DNA of 64,000 bases from Rhyacophila brunnea (GCA_022495005.1 JAGYXB010000568.1:62001-126000), one strand, 5' to 3'; shown: positions 32,701-43,327, numbered from the stretch's first letter. The notes: a model not told the origin generated them from the letters alone. Numbers and translations are program-made.

Positions 32701-33007
32701 CGCCAGACTCCACGAGTTTGGCTTGATAGTAGATGGGCCGGGTTGTACCTGCGGGCATGACCACCAAGATGTTGAACACATCCTCTGGGATTGCCCGCTT
32801 ATGGAATTCGAACGAGCGGAGCTGTTTGCCAGGGTCCGTCCTCACACGGGCCCAATTGGTCATGGAGATCTGGTAGCAACCGAGGCCAACTTTGCGGCAT
32901 TTGAGAAATTTGCAGCGTCGTATGGGGAGCGGGATAGTCCCGACTCTTCTGTAGACTCATCCATTTCAATTCGTGACACTCAGTATGCGGGTACACAAAG
33001 CGCTTAA
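29792..33007 (+). CDS. LINE ORF2: APE endonuclease and reverse transcriptase
   Basis: 1071 residues from the overlapping ATG at 29792; the frame opens earlier, and the in-frame ATG at 29732 would add 20. Numbering below uses the longer form. The endonuclease (about 21-240) keeps expected APE residues: N28, E55 in VQEPYS, D151 and N153 in GADVN, D205 in SHIDVTL, and SDH at 229-231. The reverse transcriptase (about 480-780) shows FLDIAGAFD (D616), GCPQGSVLGPLLWN (671-684) and AYADDLLLL (YADD 704-707). A C-terminal C-x-C-x8-H-x4-C motif spans 1005-1021. It nicks the target and copies element RNA from the nick. No RNase H domain is seen. The frame has no interruption, so the copy may be active. 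R1 clade is likelier than Jockey or LOA, but a tree is needed. Confidence 0.93.
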   Translation: MIRFGQLNAGKGKAITAELIKTVREMDIDLVLVQEPYSYGPNLGFSGGRVMHHGLGSMACIFVANPTLVVLHLAHLSSELFAVAEVSDRSGNSIVVVSSYFKFSVNILKCVEQLDKILVACRGKQIIVGADVNVQSWLWAPRGPRSGRDNPAPLEELVATHDLTVLNNSNGPATFSTNNGESHIDVTLISNGSAGRVVNWTVHLEASASDHRLITFAYRTERGHASLAPLVSESLPRRFRTKGTDWVRFDREFAEGLDRMASRPPPKDMHAAAEDLTNLIIEKAEGTIGRTTPRPPNLAPWWKPRLTRLRDTMRRARRALQAARRSLEGPLHADHPLAVTYRTTRLKFKKAISKAKKVHWREFVTEMGGNDPWGPPFRVMKLGLRPGKVMSAVRRPDGSFTNSSEESATVLLDALIPQDNESLDIDNDRFQQLRVYALLPLNTPRSAATTMSELGILFASLPIGKAPGLDCIDNALARRAWSLASHEITQLYKECMSSGIFPDCWKKGHLTVIPKAGSRPPCDPKAYRPITLLPVFGKILERLINSRIESHLSENCPISQRQFGFRPGKSTEDAIRFVIDSVESSGKDLVAGIFLDIAGAFDTAWWPLVLAKLRLKQIPGDLFALVQSYFSNREITYDSGPSLIHGRTTMGCPQGSVLGPLLWNILFDDVLSLPLPPGCTLVAYADDLLLLVGATSRPALERAATDALGRILNWGLLNKLTFAPSKTEAVLLRGSSRVNITRRPPTVRFGQTSVRFSERVTYLGVILDDKLSFVHHAKTAVSKANSAYQRMARMAGSNWGLKPRALKVAYGAIFMGIAGYASSIWHSRVNSLTLVRRALLSGQRLALISLTKAYRTTSTDALAVLAGVLPLDLHVQVRGSITLLLRGISTILAGVHLTPPQRSEDVPYRKTVSDIVYKTAFAAWQARWTASPKGRHTYRFFPDVFCRHQTRRLQPSHWISQFLTGHGNFAARLHEFGLIVDGPGCTCGHDHQDVEHILWDCPLMEFERAELFARVRPHTGPIGHGDLVATEANFAAFEKFAASYGERDSPDSSVDSSISIRDTQYAGTQSA

Positions 33008-33232
33008 CGTCAGCGGACAGCAGAGCCAGTCCAAAAACAAACATTTCTTTCTTAACTTTCTTCTTTAAGCACTACGGTGCATGGTTGAAGCATCAGTCCC
33101 GTGCGGCTCCGTCTCGGGACGGAATGAGCACTTAAAATCACTTCTTTCAGACACGTTTAAAGCGTCATAGAAAGCGGCCGTGCATATCCACGGTTGTGCA
33201 TATATGACGGGTGGTGGTGGGCACTTTAACGT
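33008..33232 (+). promoter_or_regulatory. LINE 3' UTR with structured elements
   Basis: 225 nt, conserved in the truncated copy at 61051-61246. Contains the perfect stem CCGTC-TCGG-GACGG (33109-33122) and a repeated GTGCATAT around CCACGG. Probably the reverse-transcriptase recognition region. Confidence 0.7.
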
Positions 33233-33247
33233 AGTTCGTTCTAGTGA
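33233..33247. repeat. Right target-site duplication of the R1-type LINE
   Basis: AGTTCGTTCTAGTGA, identical to 27149-27163. Confidence 0.95.
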
Positions 33248-35374
33248 GAAATCAAAATATTGTATGTTGTTACTGCTCATGGTTTTTTAAAAGTGTATAT
33301 CCAGCATATTTTTTTAATAATTCCAAATAATGATGTTTTAAATTTTTCTGCGATTTTAAGAAGGGAAAGATTAAATAGATCTCCTGTCACGTGACGCCAC
33401 TGCTGATTTGGTGCTCCAAATAATGCTTTTAATTAAAGATTACCATTATCAGCTTGTACCGAAACACGTATCTGTAATAAAAAAGGACCCTCGGGTATTT
33501 TTTGTTTTGTTTTGTTTTGTCTTATTGGCTCGTGTCCGGCTAATGTTCCAGCCAATTATTTCTGTAGCTTGGAATTTTCGCGAAAAGAGTTACACGAGAG
33601 TCTCATAGCGAGCACATACCAGTACTTAAAACTCTTCGAATTTTTCGAAAATAAACATTAAAAAAAACACTCAAAATATTTAGAAAAAACAATTAAAGCT
33701 TAGAAACATTTTTGTTCATTTAATCAATATAGTCCAGATGCTGAGAGACTTTTCGTGTACATAATATGACAAACAGTTTATTTTGTGGTTTGTCTACCTG
33801 AGACAGTGGTGTATAAGAAAAATCTTATTGCTAGGCCCGGAATTGGTCACTCCTCGCCTCTCAACTTTGAACTGTATGGAAACCGCGTGCTCGCCTCAAA
33901 TTTGTATGCATAATATTATGTAATACGCACGTTGACTTCCGATGTACATATTATGCACTTAATATTTGTTAGTATCATTCTTCTTCGGATCGATGTATCG
34001 TCACATGAACAATTTAGTCATCGAGCAGAAGCCTTCTCCATGATTCGCTGGTCTAGTAACTAATACTTATTATAGTACTGACATATTGTTATTACCAGAT
34101 TTTCAGTGGTGAAAAATCCTTATGGGCTCATAATGCCGAAGACTTTAATTTTTAATATTTAATGTTGACTATGACATTTAAATAAATAAAATTTACGTAC
34201 ATATGTGTTTGATATTAAATTAGGTAGTGAAATCTCCCAAAAAGGACGATTATTGCAGCCTTTCTTCGCATTCAAAATCTAGGAAAATACGCCGAAGACG
34301 TCACAAACAATGTTCCAGATTATAATATGAGCTAAGTATAGTATTTTTAAAAAGCCTACGGCATATCGAAACAATTATACAATACGCTTATAAATAAATG
34401 TATAATATTATAATAATAATCTAACGATTTCGGTTTTGTCTTTTTGATATATTTTGGTCTGTATACCTACTGCAATTATTATTGTTTGGTTTGTATAAAT
34501 TTTATTGGATGGCTGTCAATAGAGCAACGGCGTGGGTGTAAACTCGATTCCGTGGATGGTCATTTATTTTTAAAAGAAAGATAATATAATATTTTTATTC
34601 TCGGTCAATTGTATCAAATCAAGAAAATTCAACTTCAAATCCCAGCATGACAATACAAGCCTCAGAGTAATAATATAAAGAGAGTGGCTATTGTTCGGCA
34701 AAATGAAGCCATGCATATAAAACGCACAGTAGAACCTCAATTTTATTTTTGCAACTTAACTATGAAACGTTATACCATCTTATTGCTTCTCAGTACGGCT
34801 GCTAACATATTTTATACTAAATTAACTATAAATAATTACCACTAACTCTTTATTTTTAACGCAAAATCAATAAATTTCAGCAACACGTGCTTGTAGTTTT
34901 TAAATTAATGTAGTCATTAAAATCAATATTCATCGGCGACGTATACAAACAATATTTTTAATTCATCCGTAGAAATTCTATCTTACCCTAACGCTATCGG
35001 GGGTGAATGTATATGCTGTTCATACCCCCGATGTTATTAATTTCTTATTTAGAAGGTTGCGTTGAGTGTGCGTGATATGGTAAAATCGGGACACAGTTGA
35101 ATAATACATGGAGTTGGTATTTTCATGGTTTTATATTATAGTAATAAAGTTTGGATAAACACATTGGTTTTTTGATGAGTTAGAAGGTTTACATTATAAT
35201 GTTAATTTAGGTTGAATATTACGTGGAGTTGCGCGCGTATATTGACTACATTGTTGAAAGGAAAAAATGCAACTGTTTATATCGACTGTCATTTCCTGTT
35301 CGTATTATTGTCTATGCCATAGAAATGAGCATAGACAATAATTCGTCCGTTGTAGAGTTGAGTAAATCTCTACA
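33248..35374. other. Intergenic with small hairpins
   Basis: No gene supported. Hairpin 34997-35034 has arms ATCGGGGGT/ACCCCCGAT. Hairpin 35304-35342 has perfect 14-bp arms ATTATTGTCTATGC. A TTTTG microsatellite lies at 33501-33520. 34513-34560 is faintly tRNA-like. Confidence 0.5.
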
Positions 35375-35465
35375 ACGCATATTGCGGAGATATAAGCGTG
35401 TCGAATGCTTTCTCACTCGCACTTATGGTTCGTTTTTGTTCAGGTCTTGGTCATAGAACTTTTTA
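35375..35465 (-). repeat. Duplicated segment shared with 42697-42790
   Basis: The minus strand (GACCTGAACAAAAACGAACC, GTGCGAGTGAGAAAGCATTC) matches the + strand just upstream of the THAP-like exon at 42868. Could be a duplicated upstream region or an unknown repeat. Confidence 0.6.
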
Positions 35466-35514
35466 TTTGATTATTAGCTTATGTTCTTCCAATAGGTATT
35501 CTTCTCTGATTTAT

Positions 35515-36150
35515 TTAAGAATACAAAACTTTGTGGACATAACAAATCTAAATTCAAAACGTACACAACATGAGATTGACATTATAACATATATTACAAT
35601 ATAGAATATAATAATAATAATAACAGAAAAACAAATTAAATCAAAACATACTTAAGTACAATTAAACAGAGAAAAATAAAAATTTGAAAACAAAAAACAT
35701 ACAATTTTACATAGAAAAATAAAGTTTCAAAAACAAAATGCAAAGTAGGTACATCACTGAAAATGTCTATGTCTTTAGGGAGCGCATTTACTAATCTGGC
35801 GCCCTTCGCTAATGGTGCCTGATAGGCTTGACACGAGGAAACGGTTCCAATCCAGAATAAATAATGGCTGCGACCACGTAGGTAATTTGCAGGTGCATGT
35901 ACATTCAAATTTATTAGAACAACAGGATTGGAAACCATCCCTCGCGCTAACAAGTAAAAGTGTTTCAAAAGAAGAAGAGACCGACGAGATTCAAGAGAGT
36001 GAAAAGTAAGCATGCCTTGTAGAAAGGCAGTCGGAAAATAATCATTTGAGAAATTATTGAAAGGAAAATAGATAAATGTCTTAAAATAAAAATATCGAAG
36101 AAATTTCTTCTGGACGCGTTCTAAAATAAGCTTATAAGGAAGCCTCCTCT
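35515..36150 (-). pseudogene. Jockey-type LINE 3' end, copy 3
   Basis: The longest copy. The minus strand stays open over about 165 codons from near 36145: LERVQKKFLRYFYFKTF, FLQGMLTFHSLESRRSLLLL, NYLRGRSHYLFWIG, LVNALPKDIDIFSDV, then the 3' UTR and an AATAAA-like end near 35515. This is the segment after the RT domain in Jockey-type LINEs. The RT core is missing (5' truncation). Confidence 0.85.
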
Positions 36151-36512
36151 GATGTCAAGTTGCGTAAAATAAGCGAAAGCGAAAAGGATTTATTTGTAAA
36201 TGCTGTAGTTATTATTTAACGATCACTCTACAGAGAACAAAATTTAATGTCCAGCAGTCAAATAAAAATGTTTACCGTTCTCAAGTAGTGGCATTTAATA
36301 ATATAATATTGCCCTACCCCATTTCTTTCGGTCGGCATTTACGATAATTTCGTGCTCAAGAAATTTAATACCACACTTAAATCTTACATAAAAATACCGA
36401 ACAAAGGATGCGGATGATATCAATTTACCCCCTCCACCCCCCGTATATGAAAATATTATGAATCTGATTCAGTTAATTTAACCCGTCGTATGCCTGTGAT
36501 GAGTTTCACAAT
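36151..36512. other. Intergenic
   Basis: No supported feature. Confidence 0.4.
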
Positions 36513-36513
36513 A

Positions 36514-36730
36514 TTTTTTTTTTTTTTTTTTTTAATCTTAATTTGATACTTCTTTTTTCTTTTTTTTTGACCATTTCCGATCCTAATAGGATCATAAATG
36601 GGCCTCCACAGAGGGGAGGTTTGTATTAACAGATTTTTTTTATTTTTACGAGAAATGGATGTCAGCCACTCGCTCAACCTAAATTGAATAACAATATGTG
36701 ATCTTGCCAGACCCAGGATTTGATAGTAGA
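36514..36730 (-). mobile_element. SINE-A copy 4 (head truncated)
   Basis: Minus strand. Long T-runs at the left are the A-tail, then TCCGATCCTAATAGGATCAT and the body up to box B complement CAGACCCAGGATTTGA. Box A is lost. Confidence 0.85.
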
Positions 36731-37616
36731 ATTAGCCAATTATTGACCAACAAAAAAAAAACACAAGATGGCAGTGTCACCTGTCAACATTCTTCTGCAA
36801 CATAAACTATTTTGATTAACATATTATAATAACAGTTATTCTTAAAAATCATCTGTCAAATTATTATTAGAGGACACGATCGTGTAAATAATTTTTTCAA
36901 ATTTTGAATTTGTGTTTATGTATATCCTTTCTTTCACCGTACCCATTTAATATCTCTTCTCTCTGTCTCGCTCTCTCCTATACATTTACATAATATGTTT
37001 TATTTCATGAGTTAGAGATAAATCAAGACAAAGGCGGTACAATAATATTTTTCAACCCTGTCAAAGTATTGGGTATTAAAAGTGTGAAATAATGATTTCT
37101 GGTGTACTACATTCAAACTAATCGTAGTTTCTTACCAATATTTTTAGTATATACAATAAGCAATATACAAGTAAGTGCATATAATTTTTGTTTTGATATG
37201 TTTATTTCTTCAAAAGTTATAAGCAATTATTCCTTAATACTTTTTAGGCTTTATTGTTGAACGAATGGCGATCTAACCAAATCGCCAAATAAAAAGATGT
37301 AGCTTTAAGCCAAAACAACAATTTATTATTTTACACCGACTTCAACAGAATGAAAAACCGCAATGTATTTAAGCCATCTAAAGACAAAGTAGTTACCCAG
37401 ATCATTAATATTACTGTGATATCGTAATTAGGAATACATAAACATGCAATAATTATCTATTAAATCGTTTGCTAAGGTTTTCAAAAATATCTAAACAATA
37501 TGATAATTAATAGAAAATCATGTTTTTAGTTAATATTATTATTAAATTTTCAATACCTGTGGCAGTACTTACTATAAGGAGTTAATCTGTTTTGTCAATT
37601 ATATATTTACCACATA
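36731..37616. other. Intergenic
   Basis: No gene. A 7-bp hairpin TGGCGAT/ATCGCCA lies at 37266-37287. Confidence 0.45.
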
Positions 37617-38062
37617 TTATTCTTCTTCTTCTTCTCTCTGGCCATATCCGCCCCTTAACTGGAGCATATGGACACCACGCGGCGCCTCCAAGAATCCCTG
37701 TCGCTCGCCAGTCTTTTTGCTTCGTTCCGGGTCAAACCAGCATCCCGTAGCTCCGCCGTATACACACTGTAGATTGTATTTAGCGGCCTTCCAGGAAGCT
37801 GGAATCCGGTCGGCTTGAAGTTCTCTTCTGGCATCCGCAGCACGTGGCCGAGCCAGGTCCAACATCGCCTCTTCACTTTCACCGTGATGAGATGCTGCTT
37901 GGTGCGTTCTCTTATCTCCTCGTTGCTCCTAAAGTCATACCACCGCACACCCAGTATTCGTCGCAAACATCTGTTTTCGAAGCTCAGTATACGGTTGCTC
38001 TGAGCCTTCGTAAGGTGCCATGATTCGCTACCGTAAAGCAGCAACGTCAAAATGCATGCGTT
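37617..38062 (-). pseudogene. RTE-clade LINE C-terminal fragment
   Basis: The minus strand encodes LLYGSESWHLTKAQSNRI, FENRCLRRILGVRWYDFRSN and TWLGHVLRMPEENF, then the Arg/Pro linker and ASDRDSWRRRV. This is the canonical C-terminal region after the RT domain in RTE/CR1-type LINEs. It ends in an AGAAGAAGAAGAA microsatellite (37621-37634 on +). The frame is open, but the RT core is absent. Confidence 0.82.
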
Positions 38063-38549
38063 AATATATTATTATAATTACTTATAACCTGGAGATACCG
38101 AAAGACAAAACACGGTTAGCTAATTGGCTAAAACTGATTATTTTGGAATAGTACAAAGTTATTAGTATTCGGTCGATATAATTAATTATTATTGATTTCT
38201 TTTATTCATTAAATATTTGCTACATATAAAGTCCTGCCAAAGTGTTGCGATTTTTGTCGTGTCACTTTTGACTATACTGTTTACTGTTTAGATAAAATTG
38301 GAACCGATTATTCGGTGCGTTAGTTTATTATAGTTTCGATTAAAATTGGCACCAACGATATTCGTTTTTAAATTTAATGCCAAAGAGCCCCCCCGCGGAT
38401 AATTCAAACACTTTTGCTTTTGGTTTAACGTTTATTGCAACGAATAAAGAATTTTGACATTTTATTTCGGCTTTATAGGTATCGTTTTGTGTCAAAGTTG
38501 TAAATGAGATGCGCTCGTAAAATCGCACTTAAGCCTCTCAGCGTTGCGT
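38063..38549. other. Intergenic with a diverged repeat
   Basis: 38090-38165 (GACAAAACACGGTTAGCTAA, GGAATAGTACAAAGTTATTA) resembles 24330-24425. Confidence 0.4.
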
Positions 38550-39000
38550 ATTTTTACAACGTTTTTCTTAGCTCGTATTCTTATTTGTCCGGTGGTTGTT
38601 TGTCCGGTACAAATTTTGCAATCGATTTTTAACTAACTTTCCGACTAGCTAGACATTTGAAACTTTTAGAATATATCAGAACACGATGCCAATGCATTTT
38701 TTTTTAAAATACTTTTAACCATCTTTAAGTAGAATTTAATTCATTTTCAGTTAATTCTATTTTGTATGAAAAGTTATTTCGACACCATTATTAATTGCTA
38801 TCGGGGGTCCTAGCAATTAAATTATTAATATTAATATATACGTGCGTTACTATGGAAATCAATATGACATTTCAGTATTATCTCGATCAGGTATACATTT
38901 TTTTGATCGTTTAAGCTAGTCAAGTCAAGTTTATATGATTCAACAGAAAATTTAAAAACGTTGTATATAAAAAAGTACTTTTTATCTTGTAATTTTTAAA
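38550..39000 (-). repeat. Rep-K copy 5
   Basis: Left TTTTTACAACGTTTTTCTTA, the conserved CCGGTGGTTGTTTGTCCGGT and CTAGCTAGACATTTGAAAC blocks, right AACGTTGTATATAAAAAAGT and TTTATCTTGTAATT. Confidence 0.78.
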
Positions 39001-39790
39001 TCATATTACCAAACTGGAAAATGAGGCTTACGCGGGAATTGGATTTTTGCGAGTGTGAGTGTACCAGAGCAGTAGTTTAGCTTTAGAGTAATTGATATTA
39101 CTGTCGGGTGACCTAATGTTATTCCTTAACCAAAATGTCAAGGCTGTAATTTCATAACGCTGTATCTAATGCAAAGGACAAAAGCGGGGATTGGGTTTTA
39201 ATATATCACCGCTAAGTTATGATAATATAAAGGTGAGATTCATGGCCCCACATTCTGAAACGGGCTCCCAGGCTAGCATCTTTGGCGGCCTCCATACCTA
39301 TCTCTGGTAAAATTCGTTGATAGAAATAAAGTTGTTCAGTGTATTTTTAGCATTTTTTTTGTACACTTGAATTATTGAATCGTTGAATATCACACATTTA
39401 TAAAATGTAATACATGTCAAAATATCTTTAGTGAAATTGCGCCTTTTTCTATGGCTATCAAATGTGCACTATTTATGGCAGATATTAACAGCCTACCTCC
39501 ACCCTTCGCTACTGCATTGGACACTAAATATCCTAGAATACAGCCTTTGGATTGATGGATAGATCAAGCTTGACGATTAATATGCAGCATCAAAGAGCTA
39601 ATAATTGCAAGGAGTGGAGGTGGCTAAGAAATACCTTCATACATTAATGGATTCGATGAGATCGATTAGATAAATAAATAAATATGATATAAAAATCTTT
39701 TATTGAAAGCGCTCATAGCAAATTTTCTATATGCAGTCTTATTTCAATGTAGGAAGAGTTTATTAGAATATATTATATGTTATTTAACAC
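39001..39790. other. Intergenic
   Basis: No supported feature. Confidence 0.45.
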
Positions 39791-40030
39791 CCACCGTGTC
39801 CGCGCGGCTTAAGCGTTGAACTATAATGCCGTGGGTCCCAGGTTCGAGTCCTGGGTCTGGCAAGGACACATATTGTTTTTCAATTTGTGTGTGAGTCAGG
39901 GTATGGACCATTATGGACCTAATAGGTTGAGCAAGTGGCTGACATCCATTTCTCGTAAAAACAAAATCTGTTAATACAAACCTCTACTCTGTGGAGGCCC
40001 ATATGATCCTATTAGGATTGTACATGGTCG
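39791..40030 (+). mobile_element. SINE-A copy 5
   Basis: Head CCACCGTGTCCGCGCGGCTT, box B GGTTCGAGTCC, full body with a small internal duplication of ATGGACC, and the end TTGTACATGGTCGAGG. No A-tail. Confidence 0.88.
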
Positions 40031-40820
40031 AGGGATATGTTATTCATATTTAAACAGATACGTGAACAGAATAGGACAATAATACTGTAATGCAATTACG
40101 ACAATATTCAAGTTTTAGTCTTATTGCAATATAGTTTTAGATGCATTTTCCATTGGTAAGACAATAGATTGTGCACGCCATAATATCGTTCCTTAAAATT
40201 TATTGACAGTTACATAAATTACAATTATTAATGTTTTATTAAGTATATCTTTACGAGGCTCGCGTGCCACTGGTTTAGTGATTGTATCTATATGATGTTC
40301 ATCTTCAATAATTAATAAGAGTACAGAAAGATTAGAGGTGAATTAATATGAAGTGAGGGTGATCGTCGATTAATCCAAAGTTGTTCTTAGCCTTTGTACT
40401 TATTACGAGCCACCCGTAGATTTACAGGGTAACCATTAATTTTGTATAAAGCCAGAAACATTATACTATATTTTTTAATTGTTAATACTTGACGGAAATA
40501 TATGATTATAAAAATACATGAATAAATAAATTGATGAACACATTTGATTGGTAACAAAACTTTAAACCATACAATATTTATAAATAGGTAGATATATTTA
40601 TTGATTTATATAAATTCACATATACTAAATATTGATATTAAATACAAGCACAATGATTAATAAAGTAGGTAAGGTATTTTACATATTGGGACCCCTAGCC
40701 TGTTTGAAAAAATATAGTAATTTATTATTTTTTTTAAATCATATCAATAAGTATAGGTATTATAATGTTTTACTTAGCTTAACCCTAAATATTATATTTA
40801 TAATTGTATGTACACATGTA
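40031..40820. other. AT-rich intergenic
   Basis: No supported feature. Confidence 0.45.
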
Positions 40821-40935
40821 TTTCGTAGTCTAGTGCGTAAGGCGCTGGCCTTTCATCAGAAAACTCCAGGTTCAAATATATTAATATGATTTTCTCAAAT
40901 GTTTCTGATTGTTTCTTTTCTATTATTAATTACAC
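40821..40935 (+). mobile_element. SINE-B copy
   Basis: Head TCGTAGTCTAGTGCGTAAGG, CGCTGGCCTTTCATC, box B CAGGTTCAAATA (mutated), then ATGATTTTCTCAAATGTTTC. 3' part short. Confidence 0.65.
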
Positions 40936-40984
40936 AAGAATATTTGAATAAGAAAACAAGTTATTAATTTAAATAAAGCGTAAA

Positions 40985-41065
40985 TTAATCGTGCTAATTC
41001 TACTTTTATTAAATATAATTGGACCGATTTCATCCGCCTCAGAGGGACATTTTCAACTTTTCTTG
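40985..41065 (+). repeat. Rep-G copy 3 (fragment)
   Basis: GCTAATTCTACTTTTATTA and GGACCGATTTCATCCGCCTC, then AGAGGGACATTTTCAA, as at 14970-15020. Confidence 0.65.
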
Positions 41066-42312
41066 TTACATAAAATATAAATTCATTTAAGACTTATATA
41101 TCATATTATGCAGTAGTAAATTTGATAAAGACATGTTATCTTTTGCAAATGATACACAAGGATAAAAAAGACAAACCAGTAAATGTTGTTAAAATATGAT
41201 TTTTATAAATATCTAATCTATTATGATTATTTTTTTTAATTAAAAATCTATTCTATAATGAAAAATAAACACTGATATTTTCAATGAGCAAATAATGTGG
41301 ATAGGCGTCTACAGAAAAACATTACACTCAAAAGGCGGCCATATTCTCAAAAAAAGTTAAGAAAAACTGCTAAAGCGATTCTGTTACCTGTGCCGCTTCC
41401 CTCCAATTTAAATAAGATACTCGTAAGTTAATAACTATCATTAAAACACTGTAACAGTACCTAATGATCTGATATGATCTTGATAAAAATTCATTGGGAT
41501 TGCAAATGATTGAAAATAATTACAAGATAAAAAGATCTTTTTATATATGTACCACGTTTTTAAATTTTCTGTTGAATCACATAAACTTGACAATTCTATG
41601 TACTTAAGGGCGGACGTGCTCAGCGTGGGTCAAAATGGAGCTTTTATTCTATTTTCAAAGCATGATCCTGGACATTCATTAAACGTTGTAGATAATCTAT
41701 TTATGTAATTTTGAAGCGTTATTATCCTTTATATTTATTTTAAACATTTGATGACTGTGTAAAGTATTTTTATTACATAAAATAGTATTCTTTTAAACCT
41801 CTCGCACTAATGTTTTAGAATATAGTCATATTTTAGTACATAAATGTGCAGTGGTGTTAAGATTTTTTACATTTATTAATTTTTAAACGCATTTATAAAA
41901 CCATCAGTGTAATTTATGTCGACATTATTATAGTGAAATATTTACGATAAAAAATTATATTGAAAATATCTGTGATCCCAAATTTGACAAGAATTAGGCA
42001 TTTTATTATTCATAAAATTGGCAAGATTAACACATTTGAAGATAATTCTAAAGATACTGATTATAAGCTATGTCTTTGACCATTCAAGTGTGATACACAT
42101 CCTACGAATAATGATTGCTTTATAATAATTATTGACCTAAGAATAAGGCAGTGTTTTTTTTGAAATACGCCATTTCTTTTGGCATTCCCCAGTGGTTAAG
42201 CTACAATATACGGCCGTAGCCATAAATTGACAAACTAAAACTGAAATAGGGAGTAAGATCATGATAACGCGCGTGTTTGAACATGTACCGTTTAAAAAAA
42301 AAAGATTTTTTT
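41066..42312. other. Intergenic with a Rep-K 5' fragment
   Basis: 41518-41605 (AATTACAAGATAAAAAGATC, CACGTTTTTAAATTTTCTGT) is the left end of Rep-K. The remainder shows nothing supportable. Confidence 0.5.
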
Positions 42313-42385
42313 TCGGTTAGGTTAGGTTAAGAATACGAGAAAGAAGAGAAGAAACAAGAATACGAGCTAATAAAAACGTGGTAAT
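42313..42385 (+). repeat. TTAGG run and Rep-K 3' fragment
   Basis: GGTTAGGTTAGGTTAAG at 42313-42329, then CAAGAATACGAGCTAATAAA with AACGTGGTAA (42352-42383), the right end of Rep-K. Confidence 0.6.
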
Positions 42386-42696
42386 AAAACAAATCGAATA
42401 TCTTCTTGATGAACGAGAAAAGCGTTTGATATCTCCCTGTAGATTTTCTTTCAATGGTGTGGTTGCTTTCATTGGGATGTTTTGTTTTCTCATGTTGGCC
42501 TCTTGTTGTTCACATTATCGCTGTAATTTATCCCCGTCCGGGTAACTTAGCGTGATGCCACGCTGCCCATTGTGGCAGCTGACCGCTGTCATTATTTTGT
42601 TATCATTTGAAACGCTTTAGAAACATACACCTAAATGCCACGCATTACTTATTTCGACTCCTTGTTTTATTACGCTTACAAGGTGGTCAAAACTCA

Positions 42697-42790
42697 AGGG
42701 TTCATAACAAGGCCTGAACAAAAACGATGCATGAGTGCGAGTGAGAAAGTATTCGGCACCCCTATAATCTCTGCGACACGCGCTAGAGTA
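42697..42790 (+). repeat. Duplicated segment shared with 35375-35465
   Basis: GGCCTGAACAAAAACGATGC, GAGTGCGAGTGAGAAAGTAT and ATAATCTCTGCGA match the inverted copy. It ends about 80 nt upstream of the THAP-like ATG. Confidence 0.6.
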
Positions 42791-42867
42791 AGATAATTTG
42801 TGATTGCTATTTTTTGTGTTAAACATAAAGTCAGTGGTAAATATTTTTAGTTAATTAAGTAGGAAAG

Positions 42868-42938
42868 ATGGTTCTGTGTGTTGTATTAAAATATGGTAGC
42901 CGTACTGATACGCAAGAAGATGGTATTACGTTTCATAG
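42868..42938 (+). CDS. Possible THAP-domain first exon
   Basis: ATG opens 23 codons plus two bases, MVLCVVLKYGSRTDTQEDG then ITFHR, immediately followed by a strong splice donor GTAAGT (42939-42944). This is the typical start of an insect THAP zinc finger (C-x2-4-C ... FHRFP) and the usual first-exon boundary. THAP domains bind DNA in host regulators and P-element transposases. The second zinc cysteine is not visible: the position expected to be Cys is Tyr (TAT for TGT), so the finger may be dead. I did not find a matching second exon in the next few kilobases. Either an orphan exon of a decayed gene or P-like element, or exon 1 of a gene with a long intron. Confidence 0.5.
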
Positions 42939-42944
42939 GTAAGT

Positions 42945-43319
42945 TGATACATGTTCGTGATAATTTCTTTGTATATTATTATATATTTTAATATCAGTGA
43001 CCTAGTGTTTCTTTAAAATAACTTAAATTATGGATATCTTTACCTAATGGTTGCTTTTTGACCGCTTAAAAATACTATATAACGTAAAAAAATAGAAAAT
43101 TATATTTTAATTCTGAGCGTTTAGTGCGAGCACTTTAGGCGAGCACTAGCGAAATGGTCTATGGTCTCGAGCATTTGTAGACGAATGCGTTTGCTCTCCC
43201 ACAAACCAAACGCACGTCACGCAGCTTCATTTAGCAATGCAACAGTTGGCGTCTAGATGTATCTATAGTCTATGGTTCATAAGTTTATTCCAGGTATGTC
43301 TATCACGTCTATTATGATC
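42945..43319. other. Unassigned
   Basis: 43120-43270 is GC-richer (GCGAGCACTTTAGGCGAGCA); no coding call. Confidence 0.35.
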
Positions 43320-43327
43320 GACCGGTC
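43320..43327. repeat. Target-site duplication of hAT 43328-43758
   Basis: GACCGGTC, repeated at 43759-43766; the target is itself a perfect palindrome. Confidence 0.9.

Larger units (their letters stand above)
27164..33232 (+). mobile_element. Full-length R1-clade non-LTR retrotransposon, 6.07 kb
   Basis: Complete copy: 5' leader 27164-28250, ORF1 28251-29795, ORF2 29792-33007, 3' UTR 33008-33232. It ends CTTTAACGT without a poly(A) tail. Exact 15-bp duplications flank it, as expected from target-primed reverse transcription. The ORFs are uninterrupted and GC-rich against an AT-rich background. R1 clade is assigned from the two-ORF layout, the APE-type endonuclease, YADD, lack of an RNase H domain and the C-terminal zinc motif. 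It is not in 28S rDNA, unlike R1 itself. Both ORFs intact suggests a young, possibly competent copy. Confidence 0.93.

Noticed and set aside
32396..32863. 155-codon antisense frame in ORF2
   Set aside because: Shadow of GC-rich ORF2 coding sequence; many similar shadows lie across 28169-33044.
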